A stretch of 57,811 bases of DNA from Pseudomonadota bacterium (GCA_025360865.1 JANYBG010000036.1:1-57811), one strand, 5' to 3'; shown: positions 8,558-19,151, counted from the stretch's first letter. Notes: generated by a model not told the origin, from the letters alone. Made by a program: numbers and translations.

Positions 8558-9375
8558 GCGGCGGATTCCTCGAGGAGATGGCCGCAGCGAGTGAGGCGCG
8601 CCTGCACGAGGCCCGGCGGCGCTGTTCGGAAGCGGCTTTGCGCGATCTGGTCGCCGCCTGTGGGCCTGCCCCGCGACTTCAACTCGACCCTTCCGGATTC
8701 GACATCATCGCGGAGCTGAAGCTGCGCTCCCCCGCCGCCGGCGCCTTGCGGGCGACGGATGAGAACATTCCCGACCGGGTGGACGCGTACGCGCACGGAG
8801 GTGCCGCGGCTGTGTCCGTGCTCACCGAGCCCAGCCGCTTCGACGGCGAGCTCGCGCACCTGGAGGTGGCCGCCCGCGCGCTGTCACCGCTGGGCGTGCC
8901 TGCCATGCGCAAGGATTTTCTCGTCGATCCGTACCAGGTTCTCGAGGGCCGGCGCGCCGGCGCTGGTGGCGTGCTTGTCATCCTGCGCATGCTCGCGCGG
9001 GAGCGTATCGATGCGCTGCTGGGCTGTGCGCGCGAGCAGGGAATGTTCGTGCTGCTCGAGGCCTTCGACGCGGCCGACATCCAACTGATGCATGAGCTGG
9101 TTGATTCGTACGGCGCCAGCATGGCGCTATTGGCCGGCATCAATTGCCGGGACCTGAGCACGCTGCAGGTCGTGCCGCGGCGGCTCCTCGAGCTCCTGCC
9201 GCTGCTGCCGACCCGGGTCCCCCGCGTGGCCGAGAGCGGCGTCGCCTCGCCGGCGGATGCGCGCGAGATCGCGGCCGCCGGCTACGAGATGGCGCTGATT
9301 GGCGGCGCGCTGATGCGCGGCGGGGATCCCCGGGCACTCCTCGCGGGGCTACTCGCCGCTGGCAGGGCCGTTTAG
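8554..9375 (+). CDS. trpC: Indole-3-glycerol phosphate synthase
   Basis: 273 aa from a GTG at 8554 that overlaps the trpD stop; the 334-aa ORF-track version starts inside trpD. TIM-barrel enzyme closing the indole ring of CdRP. Conserved active-site strands are visible: IIAELKLRSPAAG, VSVLTEPSRFDGELAHL, MRKDFLVDPYQVLEGR (catalytic Lys), LLLEAFD, GINCRDLSTL and VAESGV. Substrate strand 1 reads LKLRSP where KKASPS is commoner, a mild deviation. It is unfused to TrpF, which starts on the next base. Confidence 0.94.
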   Translation: MSGGFLEEMAAASEARLHEARRRCSEAALRDLVAACGPAPRLQLDPSGFDIIAELKLRSPAAGALRATDENIPDRVDAYAHGGAAAVSVLTEPSRFDGELAHLEVAARALSPLGVPAMRKDFLVDPYQVLEGRRAGAGGVLVILRMLARERIDALLGCAREQGMFVLLEAFDAADIQLMHELVDSYGASMALLAGINCRDLSTLQVVPRRLLELLPLLPTRVPRVAESGVASPADAREIAAAGYEMALIGGALMRGGDPRALLAGLLAAGRAV

Positions 9376-9990
9376 ATGTGGATCAAGATCTGCGGACTTA
9401 CGACGCCTGAGGCGGTGAGCGCGGCGCTGGATGCTGAGGTGGATGCCGTGGGTTTCGTGTTTGCGCGATCATCGCGCCGGGTGACACCGGAGTTCGCCGC
9501 CCAGCTGGCTACGCCGGCTCGGGGCAAGACGCGCCGCGTCGCTGTCGTGCACCACCCGGTGCAGGCTGAGATCGACGAGATGCTCAGGGTGTTTTCCCCG
9601 GACGTACTGCAGGGCGATTGGGCTGAACTCGACGGGCTGCGCCTTCCGGTGGCCTTGGAGCGTCTGCCGGTCGTGCGTGCCATGAGCGCGGTGCCACCGG
9701 CGCTCCCGGGACGCATCCTGTTCGAGGGCGCGGTCAGTGGTGCCGGGATCACGGCGGACTGGGACGCGGCGGGCGTGCTGGCCCAGCGCACACAACTGGT
9801 CCTGGCCGGTGGCCTCGACAGCGGGAACGTCGGCGCGGCCGTCGCGGCCGTGCGCCCGTTCGGCGTGGATGTGTCTAGTGGTGTAGAAGAACGGCCGGGA
9901 TCGAAGAGTCCCGCCGAGATCATGAGATTCGTATTGGCCGCGCGCGCCGCGTTCGGCGCGCGCGCGTACCGGAAAGAGGATCGTCGATGA
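9376..9990 (+). CDS. trpF: Phosphoribosylanthranilate isomerase
   Basis: 204 aa. The ATG at 9376 follows the trpC TAG with no gap. It performs the Amadori rearrangement of PRA to CdRP. The general-base Cys lies in [12 protein letters not shown]; the barrel shows [39 protein letters not shown] and the end strand [17 protein letters not shown], all typical. It overlaps trpB by 4 nt (ATGA). Confidence 0.94.
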   Translation: MWIKICGLTTPEAVSAALDAEVDAVGFVFARSSRRVTPEFAAQLATPARGKTRRVAVVHHPVQAEIDEMLRVFSPDVLQGDWAELDGLRLPVALERLPVVRAMSAVPPALPGRILFEGAVSGAGITADWDAAGVLAQRTQLVLAGGLDSGNVGAAVAAVRPFGVDVSSGVEERPGSKSPAEIMRFVLAARAAFGARAYRKEDRR

Positions 9991-11234
9991 ATGCACTTGC
10001 CAAACCCCTTGATAGTGCCCGGCTGCTGGCCGACCTGATCGCTGGCAAGTACCCGGATGCGCGCGGTCGCTTCGGGCCCTTCGGGGGGCGTTATGTCCCC
10101 GAGACGCTGATCCCGGCGGTCGAACGCCTAGAACGCGGCGTGCGTGAGCATCTTCATGCCAGCGAGTTCCAGGCCGAGTTCACCGGCCAGCTCAGAAGCT
10201 GGGTCGGCCGGCCGACGGCGCTCACCTTCGCGCAAAGACTCTCCGACCTGTGGGGCGCGAAGGTTTGGCTCAAGCGCGAGGACCTCGCGCACACCGGCGC
10301 GCACAAGATCACCAACGCCATCGGGCAGGCGCTGCTGGCCAAACGCCTCGGCGCCAAGCGCATAGTCGCTGAGACCGGCGCCGGTCAGCACGGCGTCGCC
10401 AGCGCCGCCGCATGCGCCCGGCTCGGCCTGCCATGCACGGTTTACATGGGCGCCATCGATATGGAGCGCCAGGCGCCCAACGTGGGCCGGATGCGCCTGC
10501 TCGGCGCGACCGTCGTGCCGGTCACCAGCGGCGACCAGACGTTACGCGCGGCCATCGACGAGGCGTTACGCGCCTGGGTGGCGGATCCGACCGAGACGTT
10601 CTACCTGCTCGGGTCCGCGGTCGGACCCCACCCGTACCCCTATCTCGTGCGCGAATTACAGGCGGTCATCGGCCGCGAGGCCCGTGAGCAGATCCTGGCC
10701 GCGAACGGTGCGCTGCCGGATGCGCTCATCGCCTGCGTAGGGGGCGGATCCAACTCCATCGGCGCATTCCACGCGTTCGTGCCGGATGCGACCGTCGAGA
10801 TCCTCGGCATCGAGGCCGGTGGGCGGGGCAGCGGACTGGGGGACAACGCGGCGACCGTCTCGCACGGCACCCCGGGGGTGCTGCACGGCACCTTTTCAAT
10901 GCTGCTGCAGAGCGATGACGGACAGATCCAGGAGACGTACTCCGTTTCGGCTGGACTGGACTACCCGGGCGTCGGTCCCGAACACGCTTTACTTGGCGCG
11001 ATCGGTCGCGTGAACTACACCACCGCCAGCGACGAGGAGGCCCTCGCCGCGGTCGAGACGCTAAGCAGGTATGAGGGCATCCTGCCGGCGCTCGAGAGCG
11101 CGCATGCGCTCGCCGGCGCTCAGCGCTGGGCCCGGGCCAACCCCGGGAAAACCATTCTCGTGTGTCTCTCGGGCCGGGGCGACAAGGACTTGGCGACGCT
11201 CCTTAAGATGCTCGTGAAGCCGGAGCGGGCATGA
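9987..11234 (+). CDS. trpB: Tryptophan synthase beta chain
   Basis: 415 aa. PLP enzyme condensing indole with serine. The PLP lysine is Lys107 in [13 protein letters not shown]; the phosphate-binding [10 protein letters not shown] and the start [19 protein letters not shown] are canonical, as is the C-terminal CLSGRGDKD. About 20 extra N-terminal residues compared with the enteric enzyme. Translationally coupled to trpF upstream and trpA downstream (4-nt overlaps), consistent with a 1:1 alpha-beta complex that channels indole. Confidence 0.96.
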   Translation: MNALAKPLDSARLLADLIAGKYPDARGRFGPFGGRYVPETLIPAVERLERGVREHLHASEFQAEFTGQLRSWVGRPTALTFAQRLSDLWGAKVWLKREDLAHTGAHKITNAIGQALLAKRLGAKRIVAETGAGQHGVASAAACARLGLPCTVYMGAIDMERQAPNVGRMRLLGATVVPVTSGDQTLRAAIDEALRAWVADPTETFYLLGSAVGPHPYPYLVRELQAVIGREAREQILAANGALPDALIACVGGGSNSIGAFHAFVPDATVEILGIEAGGRGSGLGDNAATVSHGTPGVLHGTFSMLLQSDDGQIQETYSVSAGLDYPGVGPEHALLGAIGRVNYTTASDEEALAAVETLSRYEGILPALESAHALAGAQRWARANPGKTILVCLSGRGDKDLATLLKMLVKPERA

Positions 11235-12001
11235 GCCCGCGGGACCGCATCAGCCAGGCGATCCGCGCGGCCGCCGCTGGGGGCGAGCCGGCACTGGTGG
11301 CGTACCTCACCGCGGGGTACCCGCGGCGCGATAAGTTCCGCGAGCACGTGCGCGCTATCGCCTGCGCGGCGGATGTCGTGGAGGTGGGAGTCCCGTTCAC
11401 GGACCCGATGGCCGATGGCGTCACGATCCAGCGGGCGAGCCTCGCCGCGCTCTCCCAGGGGGTGAGCCTGCGTTGGATCCTGGCCGAGCTCGCGGAACTG
11501 AGCGACGTGAAGGCGCCGATACTGCTGATGAGCTATCTCAACCCGCTGCTGGCCTTCGGAGAGAGCGCGCTCGCAACAGCGGCGCGGCGCGCGAACGTTT
11601 CAGGCTTCATCGTGCCGGACCTGCCACTGGATGAGAGCAGCGAGCTTCGCGCCGCGCTTGATGAACAGCAGATCGCGCTAGTGCAGATGGTGACCCCGGT
11701 GACCGAGCCGGCGCGCATCAAGCAGCTGTGCGCGGGCAGCCAGGGTTTCGTCTACGCGGTCACCATGACCGGTACGACCGGCAAGAGCGTCGCCGTGCCT
11801 GACGAGGTCCTGCGCTACCTGGACGCCGTGCGCGCGATCGCTCCTGTGCCGGTATGCGCGGGCTTTGGTATCCGCGGCCCGGAGCAGGTGCGGCGGCTGC
11901 GCGGGCATGTCGATGGCGTGGTGGTGGGCTCGGCGCTGGTCGAGGTCCTCGAGCGGGGCGAGGACCCCGCGGCGTGGTTGCGCGAGCTGCGCCGGCCCTG
12001 A
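11231..12001 (+). CDS. trpA: Tryptophan synthase alpha chain
   Basis: 256 aa. TIM-barrel enzyme cleaving indole-3-glycerol phosphate. Catalytic Glu and Asp are in [59 protein letters not shown] (phosphate loop) and [12 protein letters not shown] follow in order. Last gene of the trp operon; the next reading frame begins 40 nt downstream. Confidence 0.96.
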   Translation: MSPRDRISQAIRAAAAGGEPALVAYLTAGYPRRDKFREHVRAIACAADVVEVGVPFTDPMADGVTIQRASLAALSQGVSLRWILAELAELSDVKAPILLMSYLNPLLAFGESALATAARRANVSGFIVPDLPLDESSELRAALDEQQIALVQMVTPVTEPARIKQLCAGSQGFVYAVTMTGTTGKSVAVPDEVLRYLDAVRAIAPVPVCAGFGIRGPEQVRRLRGHVDGVVVGSALVEVLERGEDPAAWLRELRRP

Positions 12002-12041
12002 TCCGGCCTGCGAGCTTACTCGTCCCAACGGGAGCGCGATC

Positions 12042-12745
12042 ATGCGGACGCTGACCATCGCCGGGCGCTTTTGCGGTCCACCGACCTCGGCGAACGGTGG
12101 CTATTTCGCAGGCATGCTGGCGGCGCTGGCATCGCGGACGGTCACCGTGCGCCTGCTAAAGCCGCCGCCGCTCGACCGCGCCTTAACGGTCGAGGAGGAT
12201 CCGGACGGTGCGCTGCGTGTCCTTGATGAAATGCAGCTGGTCGGCGAAGCGCGTCCCGCGCCAGTTGACCTGCAACCAGCGCGGCGGCCGCGGTATCTCG
12301 AGGCGGTGGAGGCATCACGCGGCTACGCGGCTTCCGCCATCACCGCTTCCCGAGCTGCTTCGTATGCGGCACCCAGCGGGTGCGCGGCGACGGCCTGGGC
12401 ATCTTCGCAGGCCCCATGCCTGAACTTGGAATTGTCGCGGCACCGTGGGAGCCTGATGTCTCCCTCGATCGTGGGGATGGGAAGGTGCGGCCGGAGTTCG
12501 TGGCGGCCGCGCTCGACTGCCCGGGCTACTACGCGGTCGCGCTGGATGACCAGATGCTGCTGCTCGCCGAGTTCACGGCGCACCTTGACCGACTCGTGCA
12601 TGTCGGCGAGCTGTGCACAGTCATCGGCTGGCGCCTTGCCACCAACGGGCGAAAGCACGAGGCTGGCACTGCGCTCTTCAATGGCAGGGGCGAGCTGTGC
12701 GGGCGCGCCCGCGCGCTGTGGATTGAGCCCCGGGCCACGACCTAA
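12042..12745 (+). pseudogene. Acyl-CoA thioesterase-like protein, frameshifted
   Basis: The ATG at 12042, behind GGGAG, opens a frame encoding TIAGRFCGPPTSANGGYFAGM...PPPLDRALTVEE...EAVEASRGYAA. The homology then continues one frame back with HHRFPSCFVCGTQRVRGDGL and runs to TAA at 12745. Together they make one roughly 235-residue hotdog thioesterase-like protein with the usual CFVCG-x-GDGL signature. The break near 12325-12335 is a single missing base relative to an intact gene. It could be a real mutation, a sequencing error or, less likely, programmed -1 frameshifting; no slippery heptamer is obvious. Confidence 0.75.
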
Positions 12746-12762
12746 GGCGGCGCGCGGCCCGC

Positions 12763-12970
12763 TCAGGCCCGCGGCAGGCGCATCATCGGTTCCACGAGGC
12801 GGCGCGCCCGCGCCGCCGTTGAGCGGAAACACCCCGGCGATCTCGGTGAGATCCGCGGCGCCGAGCTTCACATTCAGCGCGCCGAGGTTTTAAGCCAGGT
12901 TGCGCGCGCGCCGGGTACCGGGGATCGGTAGGAGGTGCGCGCTCTGCGCGAGGTCGAATTGCTTCCGGCT
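12763..12970 (-). pseudogene. Aldo/keto reductase C-terminal remnant
   Basis: On the minus strand the frame QFDLAQSAHLLPIPGTRRARNLA, a stop (TAA), NLGALNVKLGAADLTEIAGVFPLNGGAGA and, after a frameshift, RRLVEPMMRLPRA-stop is read. IPGTRR-x-x-x-NL and the LTEI-x-VFP ending are the NADPH-binding tail of aldo/keto reductases. There is no N-terminal part, one in-frame stop and at least one frameshift, so it is a decayed fragment. It fills most of the gap between the thioesterase remnant and the TonB receptor. Confidence 0.65.
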
Positions 12971-13017
12971 TCCCTCGACCCCCGGTCGCCCGAGAAACGC
13001 GGCCTGCCGGGCGCACC

Positions 13018-13045
13018 AAAAAAAGCCCCGCGGGCGGCGGGGCTT
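13018..13045 (-). terminator. Intrinsic terminator of the TonB receptor gene
   Basis: On the minus strand AAGCCCCGC (13045-13037) pairs with GCGGGGCTT (13031-13023) around a five-base loop, followed by a T run of seven bases (13024-13018). It lies 25 nt past the stop codon of the receptor gene at 13070. Perfect stem, textbook layout. Confidence 0.85.
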
Positions 13046-13069
13046 CAAAGCAACTCTATCCTGGAGAAT

Positions 13070-15844
13070 TTAGAAGGTGTATTTCAGATTGACATAGAAG
13101 TTCCGCAACAATGGGTCTGCGATGAACGCGTTGTAGCCCGACGCGAAGTTGCTTGTCGATGCGTTGGTGTACGGCGGACTCGTGTTGAACAGATTTCTGA
13201 TTCCAAACAACACGGTCAGTTTTTCGTTCGGCTTGACGCTCGCGTAACCATCAACGAGCGAATAGCTGCCCACTTTCCGCTGATTGCCGTTGCCATCAGG
13301 GAATTCATCGACGTACCCCGAGTAGAAGCGGTTGCTCAGTCCGGCACCCCACATCGCCCCCGGGCTCGTCCAGTCGACCCTCACGTTATGCTGCCACCTG
13401 AACGCCGGGTTGATGTTTTGGATTTGCAGATTGCCCACCAGGTTGAGGAGCGGACCGCCGTTGTATTGCTGCTGTAGAAACGTCGTGACCGCGGTCCCTT
13501 CCAGATCCTCGCGGAACGTCCCGATCGAGGTGTGCTGCGCGTATTGGATGCTTAAGTCGAACCCGTCGGTGGTGATCCTGCCCGTATTCGAATTTTGCAA
13601 TTTTATGTATCCACACGTCGGGGCCGTGTAAGGATTGCAGGCTAGGGCCTCATTGATCGTCGGCGTGAGTGTCCCACTCGAGTTCGGCACGATATAGCTC
13701 GCGAACGTGGTGGGATCACCGTAAATCGCCGCGGCCGGAACCGTTCCAATCCTGTTCTTGAGGAGGATTCTGTAATAGTCCAGCGTAATGCCCAGATCCG
13801 GTACCGGCGAGACGATGACACCGAAGTCGAAGTTTTGCGATGTTTCGGGCGTCAGGTTGCGGTTTCCGCCGTACAAGCCAATGCCCTGCGACTGGCAAAC
13901 ACTTGGGGTAAACAACGTGTTGTAGCTGCCCGGCTGGCAGAACGGGTTTCCTTGTCCGATGGTGCCGCCGCTCGACGCCGCCAGGTAAGGCGGCGAGTAC
14001 AGGTTGTAGAGGGTGGGCGCACGGAAGCCGGTGGAGGCGGTTCCCCTGAAGGTCAGGAAACTGGCCGGCTGATAGCGCACCGACAGCTTCGCGTTGTTGG
14101 TCCTGCCGAAATCGCTGTATCGGTCCTGACGATCCGAAATATCCAGATCGAGGCGCTGGGAGATCGGCACGTCCAGCTCGACGAAAGCCGCCTGTACCTG
14201 GCGACTCCCTTCGACCGCACTGTCCGTAAGTCCGGTGCCGGCCTTAGTGAGGTCGTTATACGGCGTGGTCGCGTACGCGTAGCGTTCGCCGTTCACGGTG
14301 AAGCCGAGCGCCACGGTCGCCGGGGTGCCCGCATTGAACGCATCGCCCAGCGGGTGGCTGGCGTGGCCGTCGACGCTCCAACGTTTGTCTTCGCCGAGCG
14401 CGTATACGCCGTTTATATACGACGAGTCGATCAAAGCCTGTCCGGCCGCGCTCTGGGGACCAAAGGGGTTGATCAGATTGCTGAGGACGCCGCCGGGCGC
14501 AAGCACCGCCTCATTGGGATAGCCCCCGGTATTGCGATTGTCGTTGGTGTTCTTGCTCAAATTTAAGTCCGTAGCGTAATCCCAGCCAGCGTTACTGCCG
14601 GAGAACGTCAACAGCACCCGCTGCTCGACATTGACGTTGCCGTTGAAGCGGTAGTTGTTGGGGTCGCTCCAGGCCACCTGGATCGGATTGATCAGATCCG
14701 GCGGCGCCCCGCAGGTCCCGCCCCTGTTATCGCATGTCAGCTGAGACGCCTTCGGGAAGTAGGGACTCGCCGGGTCCATTCCGAATTGGTAGAAGATGGG
14801 GCCGGCATAACCATTCACTTCGGTCTGGGTATAGAAGTACTGCAGCTGCACTTGGTTGGCGCCCGGCAGCGCCTTGGTGAAGGCTACCATCCCGGAAAGC
14901 GCATGGGACTCCGGGAGCAGGTCCGTCGCGGCGGAATACCGGTATGAGCAGTCCCCGAAATACGTGGTCAGTTGCGGATTGCCCGCGCAGGCCGGATAGC
15001 CCGACTGCCATATGTTGCCGTTGTTGTCCAGTACCACCCCGGGCCACGAGCCGTAATAGTTGGTATTGGTGGCACCCCGCGCCGGATCAAAAGCCGTGGC
15101 GGAAAACGGCCGCTGCGTCGCCTGGAGCTCACGTTGCGTGCTGTAACTTCCCGTGATCATGAAATTATAGCCGTCGCTCGGCAGATCCCCGTGCCCGAAG
15201 GTGACATCCGCGTAGCCCGAGACACCGCCGGCTCGCTGCGGGCGGTCGAAATTGAGCTGGACCTGGGCCCCCTGGTAATTCTTCTTGGTGATGAAGTTGA
15301 TCACGCCGGCGATCGCGTCCGAGCCGTACAGCGCCGAGGCGCCTTCCCGAAGCACCTGGACGCTGTCTATGGCCGAGAATGGAATACCACTAACGTCGAC
15401 CCCAAGGCCGCTGTTGGCATTGTTGGACAGCCGTTCTCCATCAAGCAGCACCAGGGTGCGGCCGTCGCCCAAGCCGCGGAAGTTGGCGTAGGTACCGCCT
15501 CCGGTAAACGTCCCCACGGCTGAGACGATGTTGGTCGACGGGTTGGCGCCGGTCAGCGTACTCAGCACCTGCTCCGTGTTCACGATACCCAGGTCCTTGA
15601 GGGCGTCCGCCTTGAGGATGGTGATGGCCTCCGCGGTTTCGGCATTGACCCGCTTGATCATGGAGCCCGTGACGACGACTTCTTGCAGCTCGGGGGTCTG
15701 AGAAGTGCTCGGCGCCTCTTGCGCGACCGCGGCTAAGCTCATCAGCGATCCGCCGATGGCGAGCGCGCCGGCTACCTGCGGAATCAGTCGACGAAAACTC
15801 CTAGGCCATTCGTAGGCACGGCGTCCATGGTGTGCTGTTTGCAT
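13070..15844 (-). CDS. TonB-dependent outer-membrane receptor
   Basis: 924 aa from the ATG at 15844 (MQTAHHGRR), which has AGGGGA upstream; the track start at 15937 is too early. Signal peptide to about residue 40 (AAVAQEAP), then a TonB-box-like ELQEVVVTGS, a plug domain (NTEQVLSTLTGANPS, FRGLGDGRTLVLLDGERL, IDSVQVLREGASALYGSDAIAGVINFIT) and a 22-strand-type barrel ending in a C-terminal Phe (NLKYTF). Energised uptake of an unknown large substrate. No adjacent transporter or regulator indicates the ligand. It stands alone with its own terminator. Confidence 0.92.
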   Translation of the reverse strand: MQTAHHGRRAYEWPRSFRRLIPQVAGALAIGGSLMSLAAVAQEAPSTSQTPELQEVVVTGSMIKRVNAETAEAITILKADALKDLGIVNTEQVLSTLTGANPSTNIVSAVGTFTGGGTYANFRGLGDGRTLVLLDGERLSNNANSGLGVDVSGIPFSAIDSVQVLREGASALYGSDAIAGVINFITKKNYQGAQVQLNFDRPQRAGGVSGYADVTFGHGDLPSDGYNFMITGSYSTQRELQATQRPFSATAFDPARGATNTNYYGSWPGVVLDNNGNIWQSGYPACAGNPQLTTYFGDCSYRYSAATDLLPESHALSGMVAFTKALPGANQVQLQYFYTQTEVNGYAGPIFYQFGMDPASPYFPKASQLTCDNRGGTCGAPPDLINPIQVAWSDPNNYRFNGNVNVEQRVLLTFSGSNAGWDYATDLNLSKNTNDNRNTGGYPNEAVLAPGGVLSNLINPFGPQSAAGQALIDSSYINGVYALGEDKRWSVDGHASHPLGDAFNAGTPATVALGFTVNGERYAYATTPYNDLTKAGTGLTDSAVEGSRQVQAAFVELDVPISQRLDLDISDRQDRYSDFGRTNNAKLSVRYQPASFLTFRGTASTGFRAPTLYNLYSPPYLAASSGGTIGQGNPFCQPGSYNTLFTPSVCQSQGIGLYGGNRNLTPETSQNFDFGVIVSPVPDLGITLDYYRILLKNRIGTVPAAAIYGDPTTFASYIVPNSSGTLTPTINEALACNPYTAPTCGYIKLQNSNTGRITTDGFDLSIQYAQHTSIGTFREDLEGTAVTTFLQQQYNGGPLLNLVGNLQIQNINPAFRWQHNVRVDWTSPGAMWGAGLSNRFYSGYVDEFPDGNGNQRKVGSYSLVDGYASVKPNEKLTVLFGIRNLFNTSPPYTNASTSNFASGYNAFIADPLLRNFYVNLKYTF

Positions 15845-16121
15845 AGAATCCCCTGATTTCTGTAACGACTGTTGCGCGGAAGCATCGAACTCTTGGCAAG
15901 TCCCGATGGGCGTACTTCCTTGCTCAAAGGGTACCACCCAAAAGGTATCGGCCGACCGAATAAGCCAAAATTACTACAAGATTTCAAGGATAACTAGGGG
16001 CGCTACGATAGCCATAGCGGATTTTGTGGCAAACACACAACGAGCAGGGTGTTGAAAAGCAGGGTACGCCCGCGCCCGGACCTACGCGGCCCGAGTACGT
16101 AGTTGGAGAAAGGGCCGGGAC

Positions 16122-17495
16122 CTAGACCGCAGGCTCCGCGCTGCTCATGTGCGCCTCACGCCAGCCGCCGAACTTGTAATAGAGGGCCGCCAGGGAGGCT
16201 GAGACCGCGGAGGAGATCGGGAAGCTCCACCAAACCGCATCCGCCTGATACCGGCCCAGTAAGTGCTCCGCCAGCGGGAAGCGCACCAGCAGTAGCGAGA
16301 CGATGAGAATCGCCAGCGGTACCAGCACCGCGCCGGTGGCGCGCACGACTCCGAACAGCGCGACCGAGATCCCGAAGAAGATAAAGGAGCCCGTGACGAT
16401 GCGGTTCATATGCGAGGAGATTTCCAGGGCCGCCGATCCGGCGGGCAGGAACAGGCCGAACAGGTGCCGGTTGAGCAGCTCGATCAGGCCGACGATCGCG
16501 CCCGTCAGCGTCACGCTATAGAGGACACCGACCTGAGCGATGCGGTTGACCCGCTCCCACTTGTGAGCCCCGACGTTCTGCGCTGTCATGGCGGAGATCC
16601 CCATCGCGATCGCGAAAGCCGGCATCTGGATGTAGTTCCAGATCTGCATCGCCGCGCCGAAGGCCGCCGTCGTGTCCACGCCGAAGCGATTCACCAGCGT
16701 GATCATCAGCACCGCGCTTAATGAGACCACCAGCATTTGCGCGCTCATCGGGATGCCCTTCCTGATAAGCATGCCGGCGATGGACCAGTCGATACGCAGG
16801 AAACGCAGCTCGTCCTTGTGCAGGCACAGGACGTGACCCCGGCGGTAGAGGTGGCGGATCAGCGCGGTGAGGCTTATGGCCTGCGCCATGAAGGTCGCGA
16901 CGGCGGACCCGGCGATTCCCAGTCGCGGTATCGGCCCGAAGCCGAAGATGAACACCGGGTTCAGCACGATGTCGATGGCCACTGACAGCAGCATGAAATA
17001 GAACGGTGTTTTCGAGTCTCCCGCGCCGCGCAGGATGCCCATCACGAAGGCGTACATGTAAAGGAATGGCAGCGCGAGGAAGATCACGCGCATGTAGGCG
17101 ACGGCGAGCTCCAGTGAATCCGGCGGCGTGCTCATGGCGATCAGCAGGGGACGGCATAGCGTGAGCCCGGTGATCGCCATGATCACCGAGATGCCGGCGA
17201 AGAAGGTCGCGCTGGTACCCACCACGCGCTTGGCATCGGACACATCGTTGGCGCCGATGCGCTGGGCGATGAGGATGGTGGCCGCGAGCGCGACGCCGAA
17301 GGCGGCGCCGATCAGCAGGAACATCACGGTGTTGGCGTTGGAGGTCGCGGTCAGCGCCGCCTCGCCGAGGAAGCGACCAACCCAGATCGAGTTCACCGAG
17401 CCGTTGAGCGACTGCAGGATGTTGGCGAACAGGATCGGTAGCGAGAACTTGAACAGCCCGATGGGTATCGAACCCTCGGTAAGGGAGCGTGGCAC
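16122..17495 (-). CDS. MATE family efflux transporter
   Basis: 457 aa, GTG start at 17495, 5 nt after the ubiB stop. N-terminal GLFKFSLPILFANILQSLNGSVNSIWVGRFLG is the MatE domain start; about twelve hydrophobic segments form two repeated six-helix halves (second repeat near GMLIRKGIPMSAQMLVV). Probably a Na+- or H+-coupled exporter of cationic or polyaromatic compounds. Co-transcription with ubiE-ubiJ-ubiB is likely from the spacing, although no functional link to ubiquinone is known. Confidence 0.9.
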   Translation of the reverse strand: MPRSLTEGSIPIGLFKFSLPILFANILQSLNGSVNSIWVGRFLGEAALTATSNANTVMFLLIGAAFGVALAATILIAQRIGANDVSDAKRVVGTSATFFAGISVIMAITGLTLCRPLLIAMSTPPDSLELAVAYMRVIFLALPFLYMYAFVMGILRGAGDSKTPFYFMLLSVAIDIVLNPVFIFGFGPIPRLGIAGSAVATFMAQAISLTALIRHLYRRGHVLCLHKDELRFLRIDWSIAGMLIRKGIPMSAQMLVVSLSAVLMITLVNRFGVDTTAAFGAAMQIWNYIQMPAFAIAMGISAMTAQNVGAHKWERVNRIAQVGVLYSVTLTGAIVGLIELLNRHLFGLFLPAGSAALEISSHMNRIVTGSFIFFGISVALFGVVRATGAVLVPLAILIVSLLLVRFPLAEHLLGRYQADAVWWSFPISSAVSASLAALYYKFGGWREAHMSSAEPAV

Positions 17496-17500
17496 CTACC

Positions 17501-19135
17501 TCACCGCCACGGGCCGTAGACGAGCTTCGCCGCTCCGGCCGCCAGCAGGCTCCAGCCCACCCACGCATGCCCGTGCTCGAGGGCAAGCCACATGAACCCG
17601 CCGAGCACCAGTACCGCGCCCAGCGTGACGGTATCCCCACGCCGCCCCAGCGCGCGCAGCTCGGCTTGCAGCTGGCTGATCTGCGCATCCGCGGCGACAG
17701 TCCGTTCCGCAAGGTCACCGCTGGCCGCCCGCCGCAGCAACGCGGGCAGCTCGCGCGCCGCGCCGAGCAGCTCCGGCGCGTGCGCGCGTAGGCCACTGAC
17801 TAAGGTTCGTATGCTGGTGCGCTCCCGCATCCACTCGCGCAGGATTGGACTGGCCGACTTCCAGATGTCCAGGTCCGGGTACAGGTCACGGCCCAGTCCC
17901 TCGACGTTCAGCAGCGTCTTCTGCAGCAGGACCAGCTGCGGCTGGACATGCATGTTGAAGCGTCGCGAGATCTCGAACAGCCGCAGCAGGATGCGCCCGA
18001 AGGAGATGTCCTTGAGAGGCCGCCCGAATATCGGCTCCAGGACCGTGCGCACCGCGGACTCCATCTCGTCGATGCGGGTGCCCGCGGGCACCCAGCCGGA
18101 ATCAAGGTGCAGTTGCGCCACGCGTCGGTAGTCCCGGTCGAACGCCGCGAGGAAGTTCTCGGCGAGGTAGGTCTGATCGCGCGGGTCGAGCGTGCCGACG
18201 ATGCCGAAGTCGATCGCCGCGTAGCGCGGCTTCTTCGGGTCCCCGATGAGGACGAAGATATTGCCCGGGTGCATGTCCGCGTGGAAGAAGTTGTGGCGGA
18301 ACACCTGGGTGAAGAAGATCCGCACGCCGTTCTCCGCCAGTTGGGCGAAGTCCGTGCCCGCGGCCCTGAGCCGCTCCATGTCGCTGATCGGTACCCCGTG
18401 GATGCGCTCCATCACCATGACGTCGGCGCGGCAGAAATCCCAGTACACCTGTGGCACGTACAGCAACGGGGAATCGGCGAAGTTGCGCCGCAGTTGCGAG
18501 GCGTTGGCGGCCTCGCGCATGAGGTCCAGCTCATCGAGGATTGTCTTGTGGTAGTCGGCCACCACCTCCCGCAGACGCAGCCGGCGCCCCTCGGGCCAGT
18601 AGCGCTGCGCAAGGTCCGCGAGGGCCCGCAGCACCTCGAGGTCACGTTCGATTACCGCGCGCATCCCGGGCCGCAGCACCTTGACGACCACCTCCTCGCC
18701 GGAGCGCAGTCGTGCCGTGTGCACCTGAGCGATCGAGGCCGCGGCGAGCGGTGTCGCGTCGAACTCGGCGAACGCCTGCGTGACCGGCTGTCCCAGGGAT
18801 GCCTCGATACTCGCGCGCGCCACGGCGCCCGGGAAGGGCGGGACACGATCCTGCAATTTCGCCAGCTCATCGGCGATGTCCGCCGGCAGCAGATCGCGGC
18901 GGGTCGAGACGGCCTGCCCGAACTTGACGAAGATCGGGCCGAGTTCCTGTAGGGCGAGGCGCAGCCGCTCCGCGCGACTGGCCTGGCGACGACGCTCGAA
19001 CCAGATGCCAGGGGAGAGGAAGAACACGAAGCGCAGGGGCCGGTACAGGTGCGTGGCGCGCACAAAGTCATCGAGCCCATGGCGCAGCAGCACGCGCTGG
19101 ATCTCCAGCAACCGCAGGGCGATGCGCAGCTTCAC
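17501..19135 (-). CDS. ubiB: UbiB, ABC1/ADCK-type atypical kinase for ubiquinone synthesis
   Basis: 544 aa from the GTG at 19135 ([19 protein letters not shown]), matching the usual UbiB length of about 545; the longer ORF runs into ubiJ. Signature KxGQ-type stretch [17 protein letters not shown], the atypical Ala-rich loop [34 protein letters not shown] and the metal-binding AAIDFGIVG are present, with C-terminal hydrophobic segments ([31 protein letters not shown]) anchoring it to the membrane. It has ATPase activity that supports aerobic ubiquinone synthesis. 16 nt downstream of ubiJ. Confidence 0.94.
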   Translation of the reverse strand: MKLRIALRLLEIQRVLLRHGLDDFVRATHLYRPLRFVFFLSPGIWFERRRQASRAERLRLALQELGPIFVKFGQAVSTRRDLLPADIADELAKLQDRVPPFPGAVARASIEASLGQPVTQAFAEFDATPLAAASIAQVHTARLRSGEEVVVKVLRPGMRAVIERDLEVLRALADLAQRYWPEGRRLRLREVVADYHKTILDELDLMREAANASQLRRNFADSPLLYVPQVYWDFCRADVMVMERIHGVPISDMERLRAAGTDFAQLAENGVRIFFTQVFRHNFFHADMHPGNIFVLIGDPKKPRYAAIDFGIVGTLDPRDQTYLAENFLAAFDRDYRRVAQLHLDSGWVPAGTRIDEMESAVRTVLEPIFGRPLKDISFGRILLRLFEISRRFNMHVQPQLVLLQKTLLNVEGLGRDLYPDLDIWKSASPILREWMRERTSIRTLVSGLRAHAPELLGAARELPALLRRAASGDLAERTVAADAQISQLQAELRALGRRGDTVTLGAVLVLGGFMWLALEHGHAWVGWSLLAAGAAKLVYGPWR

Positions 19136-19151
19136 GGCTGGAGTGGGCGCA

